In this document: piece by piece, positions 27,581-35,980 of the stretch | Numbering within the stretch: position 1 is the first letter of the stretch | Layout: each line of letters starts with the position of its first letter | NCBI GenBank assembly: GCA_964543195.1 | Contig: CAZIXF010000028.1 | Coordinates: 3,407 to 67,406 of the forward strand | Length of the DNA: 64,000 nt | Origin: JAGTVG01 sp964543195 | GTDB lineage: Bacteria > Bacteroidota > Bacteroidia > Cytophagales > Cyclobacteriaceae | Reading direction: 5' to 3' | The notes under the pieces: generated by a model | The model's database searches: none | Seen by the model: only the letters and a program-made list of their open reading frames with translations | What the model was told of the DNA's origin: nothing | Program-made: the position numbers and the translations under genes

Positions 27581-27636
27581 CACACGTCCTTAGGGCATGG
27601 CCATGTTCTTGCGGGGCTTTACCCGAAAGACGTGTG
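27581..27636. other. structured element bounded by an 8-bp inverted repeat
   Basis: CACACGTC (27581-27588) pairs perfectly with GACGTGTG (27629-27636). Inside are the palindrome CATGGCCATG and a GGG-N5-CCC hairpin. The fold looks like a small structured RNA or the end of an IS200/IS605-type element, but no transposase or TnpB is present. Apart from this and the operator candidate, the 438-bp gap 27294-27731 shows nothing recognised. Confidence 0.4.
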
Positions 27637-27731
27637 CGCCTGAAAAAAATTTGCGGTGCAAGGCAAAAATCGGGGTTAATGCCACTTCATTTGGTGGTGG
27701 ATAGTCCGTTTTTACCAAATTTTTTACTTAA

Positions 27732-29144
27732 TTAAAATTCGTCCGGATGTAGAGGCCAGTTTGGATCAGGTACATGGGCTTTTTTCATTAAAGAATCCAT
27801 TTCAGCCACGATTTCGGGATGTTGACCGGCTATATTGTTTTTTTCAGAAAGATCATCGGCCAGGTTATAAAGCGCTATGGGTCCGTCGGGATTTTCCCAG
27901 ACATTCAACCGAACTGCTTTCCAGTCATCTTTTCTGACAGCCTGTTTTTTACCCTGTTCGTGAAATTCCCAGTACAGAAACTCATGTTCAGGCTGGTTTT
28001 CCTCTTTTAACTCGGGAAGGAAGGATATACCGTCTATAAAATCCGGTGGTTGCACACCGGCTATATCACATAATGTAGGCATTACGTCCCATTGGGTTGA
28101 GATATGAGAGGAAACCGTTCCGGCTTCAATCGTTCCCGGCCACCACGCGATCATGGGTACCCTTATGCCCCCTTCATACAGGTCTCTTTTCATGCCACGG
28201 AGAATGCCGCTTCCGTTAAATATCTGGGGTTCGGCACAACCGTTGTCGCTGGTGAAAATTACCAGTGTATTGTCGGCTATGCCTAGATTATTCAGTTTTT
28301 CTGTGATCCTTCCCACGTAATCATCCAACCGGGTGATCATAGCCGCATAGGATTTTTTCCATTCCGGCCAATCCTGTTCTGTATAAGGTTCCAGGGTAGG
28401 GGATTCAAATTTATACCCTTCCGGTGCTTCTCCGTTATTATGTGGCATAGTAACAGGTAAATACAGGAAAAATGGAACATCCTGATTGGAAGAAATATAA
28501 TCAATGGCTTTTTCAGCAAACATATTATTGGAGTAATCCACTTTTTTAGTGGCATAACTACCCAGGCCCCTGGTCCAATGATCATCAGGAAGGTATACAA
28601 CCTCATTTTCCAGAAATATTTTTTCACCGTTGTGGTACAGATATTCAGGGAAGGAATTATGGGCATGAACCTGACCATAATATCCAAAAAACTCGTCGAA
28701 TCCCTGAGTAAGGGGATCTCCCTCGGTATTTTCCACTCCCAATCCCCATTTGCCGAACATAGCCGTTTTGTATCCGGCTTCTTTTAATAATTCTGCTACG
28801 GTCACGGTTTCGTCCGGTATGGGAAACTGTCCGTATGGATCTACTTCCTTGTTGCCTCTGGACGGTGTATGACCTGTATGAAGGCCGGTAATCAGCACGC
28901 TTCTTGATGGTGCGCAAACGGAAGATCCGGCATAATGCTGTGTGAACCTCATACCTTCTCCGGCCAGTTTATCGATATTCGGCGTTTTAATAACCTGCTG
29001 ACCGTAACACCCTACTTCATTATAGCCCAAGTCGTCCGCCATAATGTATATTATATTAGGCTTGTCAGAATCCGTATCCTTATTATCAGGTGTGCAGAAA
29101 TAAAACAGTAACAAGATTGCGGGAAGGAGAAAAGTAAGTCTCAT
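27732..29144 (-). CDS. arylsulfatase-type sulfatase (S1), lipoprotein
   Basis: The 470-residue product has a lipoprotein-like signal (LLLFYFCTPDN). It has PNIIYIMADDLGYNEVGCYG (metal Asp pair), the canonical maturation motif CAPSRSVLITGLHTGHTPSRGN, FGKWGLG, FTSDNGCAEPQ and the C-terminal ALYNLADDLSEKNNIA. It is full length for the arylsulfatase A-like group. It stands alone, divergent from the lamin-tail lipoprotein. Substrate unknown. Confidence 0.93.
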   Translation of the reverse strand: MRLTFLLPAILLLFYFCTPDNKDTDSDKPNIIYIMADDLGYNEVGCYGQQVIKTPNIDKLAGEGMRFTQHYAGSSVCAPSRSVLITGLHTGHTPSRGNKEVDPYGQFPIPDETVTVAELLKEAGYKTAMFGKWGLGVENTEGDPLTQGFDEFFGYYGQVHAHNSFPEYLYHNGEKIFLENEVVYLPDDHWTRGLGSYATKKVDYSNNMFAEKAIDYISSNQDVPFFLYLPVTMPHNNGEAPEGYKFESPTLEPYTEQDWPEWKKSYAAMITRLDDYVGRITEKLNNLGIADNTLVIFTSDNGCAEPQIFNGSGILRGMKRDLYEGGIRVPMIAWWPGTIEAGTVSSHISTQWDVMPTLCDIAGVQPPDFIDGISFLPELKEENQPEHEFLYWEFHEQGKKQAVRKDDWKAVRLNVWENPDGPIALYNLADDLSEKNNIAGQHPEIVAEMDSLMKKAHVPDPNWPLHPDEF

Positions 29145-29303
29145 TGAATAAATAGAATGTTTTGGATTAATAAATAATTGATCACATTAAATGATGGTTA
29201 AAGTTATAAACTAAAATCAATTTTCAGGATATAAATTCATTTTAAACTTGCTTTATTGGATAATTTTATCCACATTGAATGGTCAACAAAATTTTTACCA
29301 GCT

Positions 29304-30590
29304 ATGAAAACTCAATTCAATTTCAGGAAGTATTTCCTGTTGTCTTTCTTTATTATTCTGTTTGTTTCATGCGAAAATCCGGTAAAGAGAATACATCCGG
29401 AGGATATGTATGGACGGATCATTGTAAACGTGGATGTAACGATGGCCATTTCCAGTGCAGGTGGCCGGTTAGCTGAGGTCTCACCCGATGATCTGATAGT
29501 TGAGATCTTTAACGCATCAGGGGATGTTCATCAGTCGTTTGAACGGTATGGTGACTTGCCTCCCGAAATTACCGTGGAACCCGGTAGTTATTATGTGGTG
29601 GCCAGGACCTCCGGGGAGCCGGTAAATGGTTTCGAAAATCCTTATTATTACGGGGAATCGGATATTTTTTCCATTGATTATGAAGAAACGGTTAGTATCG
29701 ACATCATTGCACGGCTCGCCAATTGTATGGTATCTGTTGTGTATTCCCAAAATATCGTGGATCAATTCACTGACTATTCCACGGAGGTGAGTTCGGATGG
29801 TGGTGCGGTAACATTTTCAGCCGGTGAAACCCGGCCGGCCTATTTTCCACTGACATCCCTTACGATAATGTCAACCCTGTATTATTTAAAGGCCGACGGT
29901 ACTAGTGCATCAAAAATTGTTGAAGGCAGCATTCAGGACCCTATGCCTCAAACCCATTATGAGGTTCAGATTGATGCTCAGGTTCAGGATGGATCACTTC
30001 CTGTAGGTGTCACGATCGATCCGGCGGTAAATTTAGAGATCATTCAACTGAGTGATCAATCCCAAACCGTGGTTGAAGGTCCTGTAGGCTACGGGGAACT
30101 GGTTATTTCAGAGATCATGTATAATCCGGCGGCCCTGAGCGATTCAGAAGGTGAATATTTTGAGATATTCAATACGGCGGACCAGGCCATCGAACTTTCT
30201 CAGACCGTGATAAAAAAAGGAACCGAAATACAATTTATAATTGAGGAGCTCATAACGATCGATGCCGGTCAGTATCTGGTGCTGGCCAAACATGTCAATG
30301 CAGTCCCATCTTCAGACTACGTTTATGGCAGTTCCCTGTCCCTGTTGAATTCGGGTGATGAGATCATTCTGGCCAATTACGGTACGAACGGCTCCAACGG
30401 CTCGGTGATCTGTTCGGTTAATTATGGTCTTGCGGGGTTCCCTGATGCAAACGGGGCCTCCCTGAATTTAAATGTGAACACATTGGATGCCGATGCAGCG
30501 AAGGAGGGAGCCAACTGGTGCCTGTCGACCCTTGCTTTTGAAACCGGTGACCTGGGTACACCGGGTACTGCAAATGAGGAATGCAATTAA
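29304..30590 (+). CDS. lipoprotein with DUF4493-like N-domain and lamin-tail domain
   Basis: I choose the ATG at 29304 (428 residues), because it begins a proper lipoprotein signal (FRKYFLLSFFIILFVSCEN); an upstream ATG at 29256 adds 16 residues. Residues ~30-260 form β-sandwich material like Bacteroidota DUF4493/fimbrillin-associated lipoproteins (GRIIVNVDVTMAIS; VEPGSYYVVARTSG). Residues ~270-420 are a lamin-tail (LTD) Ig-like domain: GELVISEIMYNPAALSDSEG, YFEIFNTADQAIEL, LLNSGDEIILAN, and a terminal TPGTANEECN. LTDs are common in secreted bacterial proteins. Function unknown; cell-surface location is likely. Confidence 0.8.
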   Translation: MKTQFNFRKYFLLSFFIILFVSCENPVKRIHPEDMYGRIIVNVDVTMAISSAGGRLAEVSPDDLIVEIFNASGDVHQSFERYGDLPPEITVEPGSYYVVARTSGEPVNGFENPYYYGESDIFSIDYEETVSIDIIARLANCMVSVVYSQNIVDQFTDYSTEVSSDGGAVTFSAGETRPAYFPLTSLTIMSTLYYLKADGTSASKIVEGSIQDPMPQTHYEVQIDAQVQDGSLPVGVTIDPAVNLEIIQLSDQSQTVVEGPVGYGELVISEIMYNPAALSDSEGEYFEIFNTADQAIELSQTVIKKGTEIQFIIEELITIDAGQYLVLAKHVNAVPSSDYVYGSSLSLLNSGDEIILANYGTNGSNGSVICSVNYGLAGFPDANGASLNLNVNTLDADAAKEGANWCLSTLAFETGDLGTPGTANEECN

Positions 30591-30660
30591 AACTAGTTCA
30601 TCTTATATGAATTTTCCGGTTATTCTTATCAAATCTGAAATTGATAAACAAATCTATAAT

Positions 30661-30797
30661 CCCAAATCCGTTATTAGAATATAAAATATACACATAACGC
30701 CCTGAAAATGTATATATTACAGATAAATATCTCTAATGACCTTCATTAGAAACCATTTGATTATAAGGAATTTATCCTCTAATGAATAATCTGGGAT
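30661..30797 (+). repeat. 137-bp dispersed repeat, copy 1
   Basis: This segment aligns without gaps to 54982-55118 (16 mismatches by hand count). Its core is the perfect stem TCTAATGA-CCT-TCATTAGA at 30732-30750, and TCTAATGA recurs at 30778-30785. Copy 1 ends exactly where similarity to GxxExxY proteins begins. Confidence 0.9.
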
Positions 30798-30923
30798 AAT
30801 ATTTTAGATGCAGCCATTGAAGTTCATAAATTTCCTGGCCCGGGATTACTGGAAACCGTTTACCACCGGTGTATGTTCCAGGAAATGCATTTACCTCAGT
30901 ATCCTTTCGGGAGTAATTTCTGA
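30795..30923 (+). pseudogene. GxxExxY-family (PD-(D/E)XK-like) gene relic
   Basis: The 42-codon frame reads DNILDAAIEVHKFPGPG followed by LLETVYHRCMFQEM and a stop. This matches the N-terminal part of GxxExxY proteins (…DAAIEVHKxLGPGLLExVYE…), including the family-naming GLLETVY. No start codon is in frame after the stop at 30783, and the remaining ~75 residues of the family are absent. It is a truncated remnant, convergent with the downstream gene. Confidence 0.7.
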
Positions 30924-30925
30924 AG

Positions 30926-31630
30926 TCAGCAGCTGATCTCTTTTCTTTTATCACGGTAAATACAATTTTCTACTTCACAAAAATTGCACATATAGCCTTT
31001 TCTTTCAGCCTTTTCTCCGATACCAATCACCCCACTCACCGACTTGATCGGATACATCAGGCAGGATTCCGATAATTGTATCCCGCAGAAGTTATCCGGG
31101 AAGAATGAAAATAAATTTGGTTGTTCACTTACATGCCAGTCACAATAACCGGGACTGAAACGATTGGTTATACCCAATCCCTTTTTCTTCATTTCGGATT
31201 CCAGATGATCCTGAATACGGTCCATGGCGGACTCCACGATCTCCGATCCAGCCACATCCACAATCCAGCCTTTCATCATATCTCCGTCTTTCATTAATTT
31301 CTTCGACCATTCGCTGATCCCTTTTCCGGCCGTGCAAAGGAATAATGCTGCCTTTTCAGCCTTTCGCATCTGGTATGAAATGATTTTATGTATATTGAAG
31401 GTCTTGTCCTCGATGGTAAGCTGATGTTTATTCTTATCCCGTTGAATGTTATCGAAAATCCGGTATCCGCCCCGTATATCACAATAATGCGGCACTTCTT
31501 CAAGTACTTCCCTGATCATGGTTGGAAAAGGTTCCGGTACAGCTCTTTCCCCATAACCCATAAACTTTTCTATACGGGAAGAGGTGATATTCAATGACTG
31601 AAAGTCAAATTTAAATGATTCTAATTCCAT
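30926..31630 (-). CDS. MetH-type reactivation-domain protein (stand-alone)
   Basis: The 234-residue protein resembles the C-terminal activation domain of cobalamin-dependent methionine synthase. The SAM-binding signature appears in RFSPGYCDWHVSEQPNLFSFF, preceded by MVDVAGSE-type helices (GWIVDVAGSEIVESAMDRIQ) and followed by PIKSVSGVIGIG. It ends with a cysteine cluster (MCNFCEVENCIYRDKR). In MetH this domain reductively methylates inactive cob(II)alamin. As a separate protein in this cluster it likely reactivates the corrinoid protein (35303-35968). It is the last gene of the minus-strand methyl-transfer cluster. Confidence 0.85.
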   Translation of the reverse strand: MELESFKFDFQSLNITSSRIEKFMGYGERAVPEPFPTMIREVLEEVPHYCDIRGGYRIFDNIQRDKNKHQLTIEDKTFNIHKIISYQMRKAEKAALFLCTAGKGISEWSKKLMKDGDMMKGWIVDVAGSEIVESAMDRIQDHLESEMKKKGLGITNRFSPGYCDWHVSEQPNLFSFFPDNFCGIQLSESCLMYPIKSVSGVIGIGEKAERKGYMCNFCEVENCIYRDKRKEISC

Positions 31631-31632
31631 AA

Positions 31633-31767
31633 TTAATAAGTCAAAGTTCTAAAATCCCTGCTGAAACCGGACAAGTTAAAATTGTTACCCAGCATTATCT
31701 TTTTTAAAAGCGTGGTCTTACCGCTTCCCAGAAAGACGGTAACCAGATAAAGAGGTGTTTTATCCAT
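31633..31767 (-). pseudogene. CobW/G3E GTPase relic
   Basis: Forty-four codons read MDKTPLYLVTVFLGSGKTTL, then LKKIMLGNNF, and stop after LTY. This is the N-terminal strand and P-loop of CobW/COG0523 G3E GTPases (usual form VTGFLGSGKTT; the first Gly is Val here). The rest of the ~300-residue family is missing. It fits exactly between the homocysteine methyltransferase (8 bp) and the reactivation protein (2 bp), so an internal deletion in an operonic gene is likely. Confidence 0.7.
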
Positions 31768-31775
31768 TGTTCCGT

Positions 31776-32654
31776 CTATTCTACTGCTGATCGCATTCTG
31801 CGAATATGCTCCGGTGTGGTGCCGCAGCATCCCCCTACAATATTGGCACCGGCCAGCTGGATCTCCCGGATTTTCGAAGCCATTTCACCGGGTGTTTCCG
31901 GAAACACGGTTTCCCCATCCCGGTATTCAGGTATTCCGGCATTGGCATGTATAAGTACGGGTATCTGATCGTTGGTCTGCCGGATTTCCCGCACGATATC
32001 GATCATGCCACTTATGCCATTTCCGCAATTGGCCCCAATGATATCGATCTTTTCATTGCTCAATTGATTGACCATATCCGAAGGGGAGAAGCCCATCATG
32101 GATCGATATTCTCCCGATTTGGTCTTTTCAAAAGTCATTGTACAGATTATCTCAAGACGAGTATTTTCACTGGCCGCCTTGACGGCAATCCGGGCTTCTT
32201 CGATATCCGACATGGTCTCTACCACGATCGCATCCGCACCACCGGTACTTAATGCCTTTGCCTGCTCGGCAAACGATTGATAGAAATCATTTTCCGTATA
32301 TTCCCCCATCATAAGGATCTTACCGGTAGGACCGATGGAACCCAATACAAAATGCTTATCTCCTGCTGCTTCTTTTGATAACCGGGCCGCTGCTTCATTC
32401 AGTTCGGAAGCCCGGTCTGCCAGGCCGTAATGTTCCAGTTTAATACGGCTCCCGCCAAAACTGTTGGTTTCGATCATATCCGAACCGGCTTTAATATAGC
32501 TAAGGGCTATTTCCCGGACCACTTCAGGATGGGTTACATTCCATAACTCGGGACATTCTCCGGCCTTCAGTCCCTTAGCCTGCAGGAAAGTGCCCCAGGC
32601 CCCGTCTGAAACAAGTATTTTCTTTTTCCGAATTGCATCCACTATTTTTCCCAT
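31776..32654 (-). CDS. homocysteine S-methyltransferase family protein (MetH N-module-like)
   Basis: The 292-residue protein has the betaine/homocysteine methyltransferase barrel: LVSDGAWGTFLQAKG at the start, METNSFGG, LGSIGPTGKI, and the zinc-cysteine motifs GANCGNG and GGCCGTTPEHI. Such modules transfer a methyl group from a corrinoid protein or methylated donor to homocysteine. Next to a corrinoid protein, UroD/MtaA-type proteins and a MetH activation domain, it probably makes methionine, a split methionine synthase. Confidence 0.9.
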   Translation of the reverse strand: MGKIVDAIRKKKILVSDGAWGTFLQAKGLKAGECPELWNVTHPEVVREIALSYIKAGSDMIETNSFGGSRIKLEHYGLADRASELNEAAARLSKEAAGDKHFVLGSIGPTGKILMMGEYTENDFYQSFAEQAKALSTGGADAIVVETMSDIEEARIAVKAASENTRLEIICTMTFEKTKSGEYRSMMGFSPSDMVNQLSNEKIDIIGANCGNGISGMIDIVREIRQTNDQIPVLIHANAGIPEYRDGETVFPETPGEMASKIREIQLAGANIVGGCCGTTPEHIRRMRSAVE

Positions 32655-32656
32655 GA

Positions 32657-34273
32657 TCAGATATCTTTAATCCATTCTTTGATTATGGCCACATCAGGAA
32701 TTTCCCCTTCCGCTTTCAGTTTATATTCCGCGATGATGATGGCAGGTGTGTTTATGACCCCATATGAAGATAAGACATTTTTATCGGTTTCCCTTGTAAT
32801 GGTTACCTCTTTACCGGTTTCATCCAGCGCTTTTTTTACTTTTTCACCGGCCTGATCGCATTCATCCTTATTTTTTCCCAATATCAGGATCTCACCCTTC
32901 TTTGATTTGATCTTAAGCTTCAGTTTTTCATTGATCCGCTGTTGGATGGCTGCTACCAGTTCGTTTCTGGGCGGGATTTTTGATACAAAGGAGATCCTCC
33001 CATCAATACAGATGGTGGGGATATTTTTTACCATCAGGGATGACATAAAAGAAATGCCTTCGATCTTTTTGATGGGATGCTCCCGCCATTCCACAAGGCC
33101 TTCAAAATGGGGAGCCACTTTTTTGACAGCCTCCACCATATACTGACAGGGAGCACAGGATTCGGAATCGAGTGTGATGATATCGACGATCACTTTGTTG
33201 GACTGGCCGTAATCCTTCATATTTAACACCTCTACAGCCTGTTGTGTATGTTCCATGGCCCTGACCACATCCTGCTGGTAGGGATCATGGATCAAGCTGG
33301 CAATGGCTTCCAGGTTTTCAGGAGGGGTATCCATGGGAAGATCGCATCCCGGCGATAAGATGAATCCCTGTTTTCCTCCCAGGTCAATACATTCCAGTGC
33401 TTCCTTCTGGGCTTCTTCGGGAGTACCCATCAACAACACCATGGTGAGTTTCATGTTTCCGCCAAAACTAATTCCGTATTTATCTGCAAATTCTTTAACA
33501 TAATCCAGCGGGATGTTTTCATCAATTGAAATGTTGTCCGGTTTGCATTTGCACATTTCTTCGATATTCTGCTGGGCATGACCGCAAACAAAAAAGGAAC
33601 TGTATGCCTTTCGACTCCTTATATGATCAAACAGCCTTGCGGCATAGCCGGAAACATATGAGTTGAAGGATACCGGATCGATCTGACTGGTCATCGGATC
33701 CACGAGTGCTATTATTTCACAGCCGGCATCGATATAATAATCACTGATCTTTTCCGCTACCCTTGTCGTAAAATCCAAAAGTTCATGAGTGTAATCCGGA
33801 TCTTCCATCATCTTCACAAAAATATCCGTGCCCAGAAGATGCAGGCCGAGGGTGAAAGGCCCCGTAACAAGACCATAAAAGGCAATATCCGGGTATTTTT
33901 CTGTTAGTTTCCGGGTTGCCTCCAAAACTACAGGTATTCTTCCATCAGATCGTGTAGGGATTGTCAGGTCCTCCAATGTTTTTCCTTCCGAAAGGGGATG
34001 GGTGATCACAGCAGGTGGGGTATGTTCGGTCCATTTTAATTCGCATCCCAGTATTTCAGCCTCGATCTGGAGATCGAAAACCACGGGAAGGCCATCGGGT
34101 TTATATCGCTCAATGGCTGAAGAAAGTCCTTCAACGATCAGGGAGGGTGATTTCAGATAATCTTCTGCAGTACTTCCGGTCAAACTGCCCCCGTGACATC
34201 CCACGAAAGGAACCCAGGGAACCCTTTCCGTGGCTTCCCGGTTGAAAGCCTTATATAATAATCCCTTATTCAT
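32657..34273 (-). CDS. UroD/MtaA-family methyltransferase fused to two thioredoxin-like domains
   Basis: The 538-residue protein has three parts. Residues ~1-345 are a UroD/MtaA/CmuA-type barrel (GLVTGPFTLGLHLLG; FFVCGHAQQNIEEM; SPGCDLPMDTPPENL). Residues ~355-440 form a thioredoxin/glutaredoxin-like domain with a CAPC redox motif (LDSESCAPCQYMVEAV) and a cis-Pro-like KNIPTICIDG. Residues ~450-538 form a second, degenerate thioredoxin-like domain (GEILILGKNKDECDQ…INTPAIIIAEY) with one cysteine. The UroD-fold part usually moves methyl groups to or from corrinoids; the redox tail is unusual. Its start overlaps the upstream UroD gene by 8 bp. Confidence 0.85.
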   Translation of the reverse strand: MNKGLLYKAFNREATERVPWVPFVGCHGGSLTGSTAEDYLKSPSLIVEGLSSAIERYKPDGLPVVFDLQIEAEILGCELKWTEHTPPAVITHPLSEGKTLEDLTIPTRSDGRIPVVLEATRKLTEKYPDIAFYGLVTGPFTLGLHLLGTDIFVKMMEDPDYTHELLDFTTRVAEKISDYYIDAGCEIIALVDPMTSQIDPVSFNSYVSGYAARLFDHIRSRKAYSSFFVCGHAQQNIEEMCKCKPDNISIDENIPLDYVKEFADKYGISFGGNMKLTMVLLMGTPEEAQKEALECIDLGGKQGFILSPGCDLPMDTPPENLEAIASLIHDPYQQDVVRAMEHTQQAVEVLNMKDYGQSNKVIVDIITLDSESCAPCQYMVEAVKKVAPHFEGLVEWREHPIKKIEGISFMSSLMVKNIPTICIDGRISFVSKIPPRNELVAAIQQRINEKLKLKIKSKKGEILILGKNKDECDQAGEKVKKALDETGKEVTITRETDKNVLSSYGVINTPAIIIAEYKLKAEGEIPDVAIIKEWIKDI

Positions 34274-35297
34274 TGGGTTCTTTTATGAATTCACCCTGAT
34301 TATTGGCGATATGCAGCAGTACTTCAATATTCTGCAGAGGAATATCACCAGTCAGGGCATGAGAGGGGGAAAAAATATAGCCTCCTTTTTGACCCAGGTT
34401 CGATAAAAGTTGAAAACTCTCCCTTTCCACATCTTCCCTGGTACCGAATGGCATGGTCTTTTGTATGCTTAATCCACCCAGAAAGCTAATCTGACCATAA
34501 TATTGACTGAAGATATCATTGACAGACATAACCTCGGGCTGAAAAGGATCAAAGATCTCGATCCCGGAGTCGATCATTTCCGGAAGCAGTGAATCTACTT
34601 TACCGCAGCAATGCTGGGCCACCGTCAACCCCTGTTTCCTTACTTCGGCGCTCATCCTGTTTAACGGGGGGTTGATAAACTCAAGCCAGAGATCCTTCCC
34701 CATCAGCAAACCATTCTGCCCGGCCCAGTCATCACCAAACCGCACACAATCGATGCCGCCGATTTGGGCAGCCTTCTTTATCAATGCTACATTATAGTCG
34801 GCGATCTTATCCAGGAGGTCATGGACAAAAGCCGTTTCGGAAAGCATCCATAAAAGCAGGTTTTCCATGCCAACCAGCGACCAGGCTCTTTCAAACAGGG
34901 TGAATCCTATGGAAAGAATATGAAAATGGTCCGGATAATTCTTGTTGTTTTCTGCCTGGTATTGATAAACGGGAAGGTCAGATGCATCCGGGAAAGAAAA
35001 ATTCCTCAGCGAAGGTGCCTGGACAGGAGGGTTATCCACAAAGCCCAACGTCCGGTCTTTTGTTTTATTCCAGACCACGCCGAAATAATCCCGGTAATAT
35101 CCAGGTTTAATTTCTTTCCATCCGCTGTTTGTCTGTGAGAACACGGCATAGGTACCCGTGTCTTCTACAGGATCAAAATGCCCCCCCATATATTTCCTGT
35201 AGTTCTCTTCCGCCTCTACGGTAAACCGTATCACATAAGGCACGGGAAATATATTTTCAAAGCGTAAAACTTTTTTTATAGCCTCTTTTTTAGTCAT
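34266..35297 (-). CDS. UroD/MtaA-family corrinoid methyltransferase-like protein
   Basis: The 343-residue barrel protein has VRFGDDWAGQNGLLMGKDLW, the zinc-type AQHCCGKVDSLLPEMIDSG and IFSPSHALTGDIPLQN. The third ligand position is His (SPSHAL) rather than Cys as in MtaA. UroD-fold proteins in corrinoid clusters act as substrate:corrinoid or corrinoid:acceptor methyltransferases rather than in haem synthesis. It starts 5 bp after the corrinoid protein stop and is translationally coupled to the fusion protein downstream. Confidence 0.85.
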   Translation of the reverse strand: MTKKEAIKKVLRFENIFPVPYVIRFTVEAEENYRKYMGGHFDPVEDTGTYAVFSQTNSGWKEIKPGYYRDYFGVVWNKTKDRTLGFVDNPPVQAPSLRNFSFPDASDLPVYQYQAENNKNYPDHFHILSIGFTLFERAWSLVGMENLLLWMLSETAFVHDLLDKIADYNVALIKKAAQIGGIDCVRFGDDWAGQNGLLMGKDLWLEFINPPLNRMSAEVRKQGLTVAQHCCGKVDSLLPEMIDSGIEIFDPFQPEVMSVNDIFSQYYGQISFLGGLSIQKTMPFGTREDVERESFQLLSNLGQKGGYIFSPSHALTGDIPLQNIEVLLHIANNQGEFIKEPNE

Positions 35298-35302
35298 CGT
35301 AT

Positions 35303-35968
35303 TCAGACCAGTGAATTGAGAAATTCGACCGCACCCTGCGGATCCGGCGAATAAAAATCAGCACCTATTTTGCTTTTGAAATCTTCATTTACAGGGGCTC
35401 CGCCCACCAGGACTTTTGCTTTGGGGTTGGCCGATTTTACATCCTTCACTATATTCTCCATATTGACCATGGTAGTGGTCAGCAAGGCCGATAAGCCTAC
35501 GTGAGCAGATGGATTCTTTTTCAATTCTTCCACAAATTTTTCGGCAACTACGTCTGTACCCAGATCGATCACTTCCCAGCCGTTTCCTTCGATCATCATG
35601 GCTACCAGGTTTTTGCCGATATCATGAAGATCGCCCGACACAGTTCCGATCACCACAGTACCTTTCCGTTTGACTGAACCGGAAAGAAAATGGGGCTTAA
35701 GATGCACAAGGGCTGTGTTCATGGCCTTTGCCGACATAAGAACCTGAGGCACATAGATCTCGTTATTCCTGAATTTTACGCCCACTTTTTCCATTCCGGG
35801 TACAAGTCCTTTTTGCAGAATTTCATCGGCCTCCACACCCTTGTCGAGTGCTTCCTTTGTCAGTTCATCCGTTCCGGGTTCACCTTTCATATCCGGAGGA
35901 TAGGGGGATTGTTGGTTGATCTTGCCAAACTCCACACAATACGCAATTTTATTCAGTAATTCTTTCAT
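35303..35968 (-). CDS. corrinoid (B12-binding) methyl-carrier protein
   Basis: The 221-residue protein has the MtaC/MtbC/MttC layout. An N-terminal helical cap (~residues 1-90: ALDKGVEADEILQKGLVPGMEKVG) precedes a Rossmann-like B12 domain with GTVSGDLHDIGKNLVAMM, containing the DxHxxG motif whose His ligates cobalt. GLSALLTTTM and VLVGGAPVNEDF follow. It shuttles methyl groups between the UroD-type methyltransferases and the homocysteine methyltransferase of this cluster. Confidence 0.95.
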   Translation of the reverse strand: MKELLNKIAYCVEFGKINQQSPYPPDMKGEPGTDELTKEALDKGVEADEILQKGLVPGMEKVGVKFRNNEIYVPQVLMSAKAMNTALVHLKPHFLSGSVKRKGTVVIGTVSGDLHDIGKNLVAMMIEGNGWEVIDLGTDVVAEKFVEELKKNPSAHVGLSALLTTTMVNMENIVKDVKSANPKAKVLVGGAPVNEDFKSKIGADFYSPDPQGAVEFLNSLV

Positions 35969-35980
35969 TTGTTTTATTAT

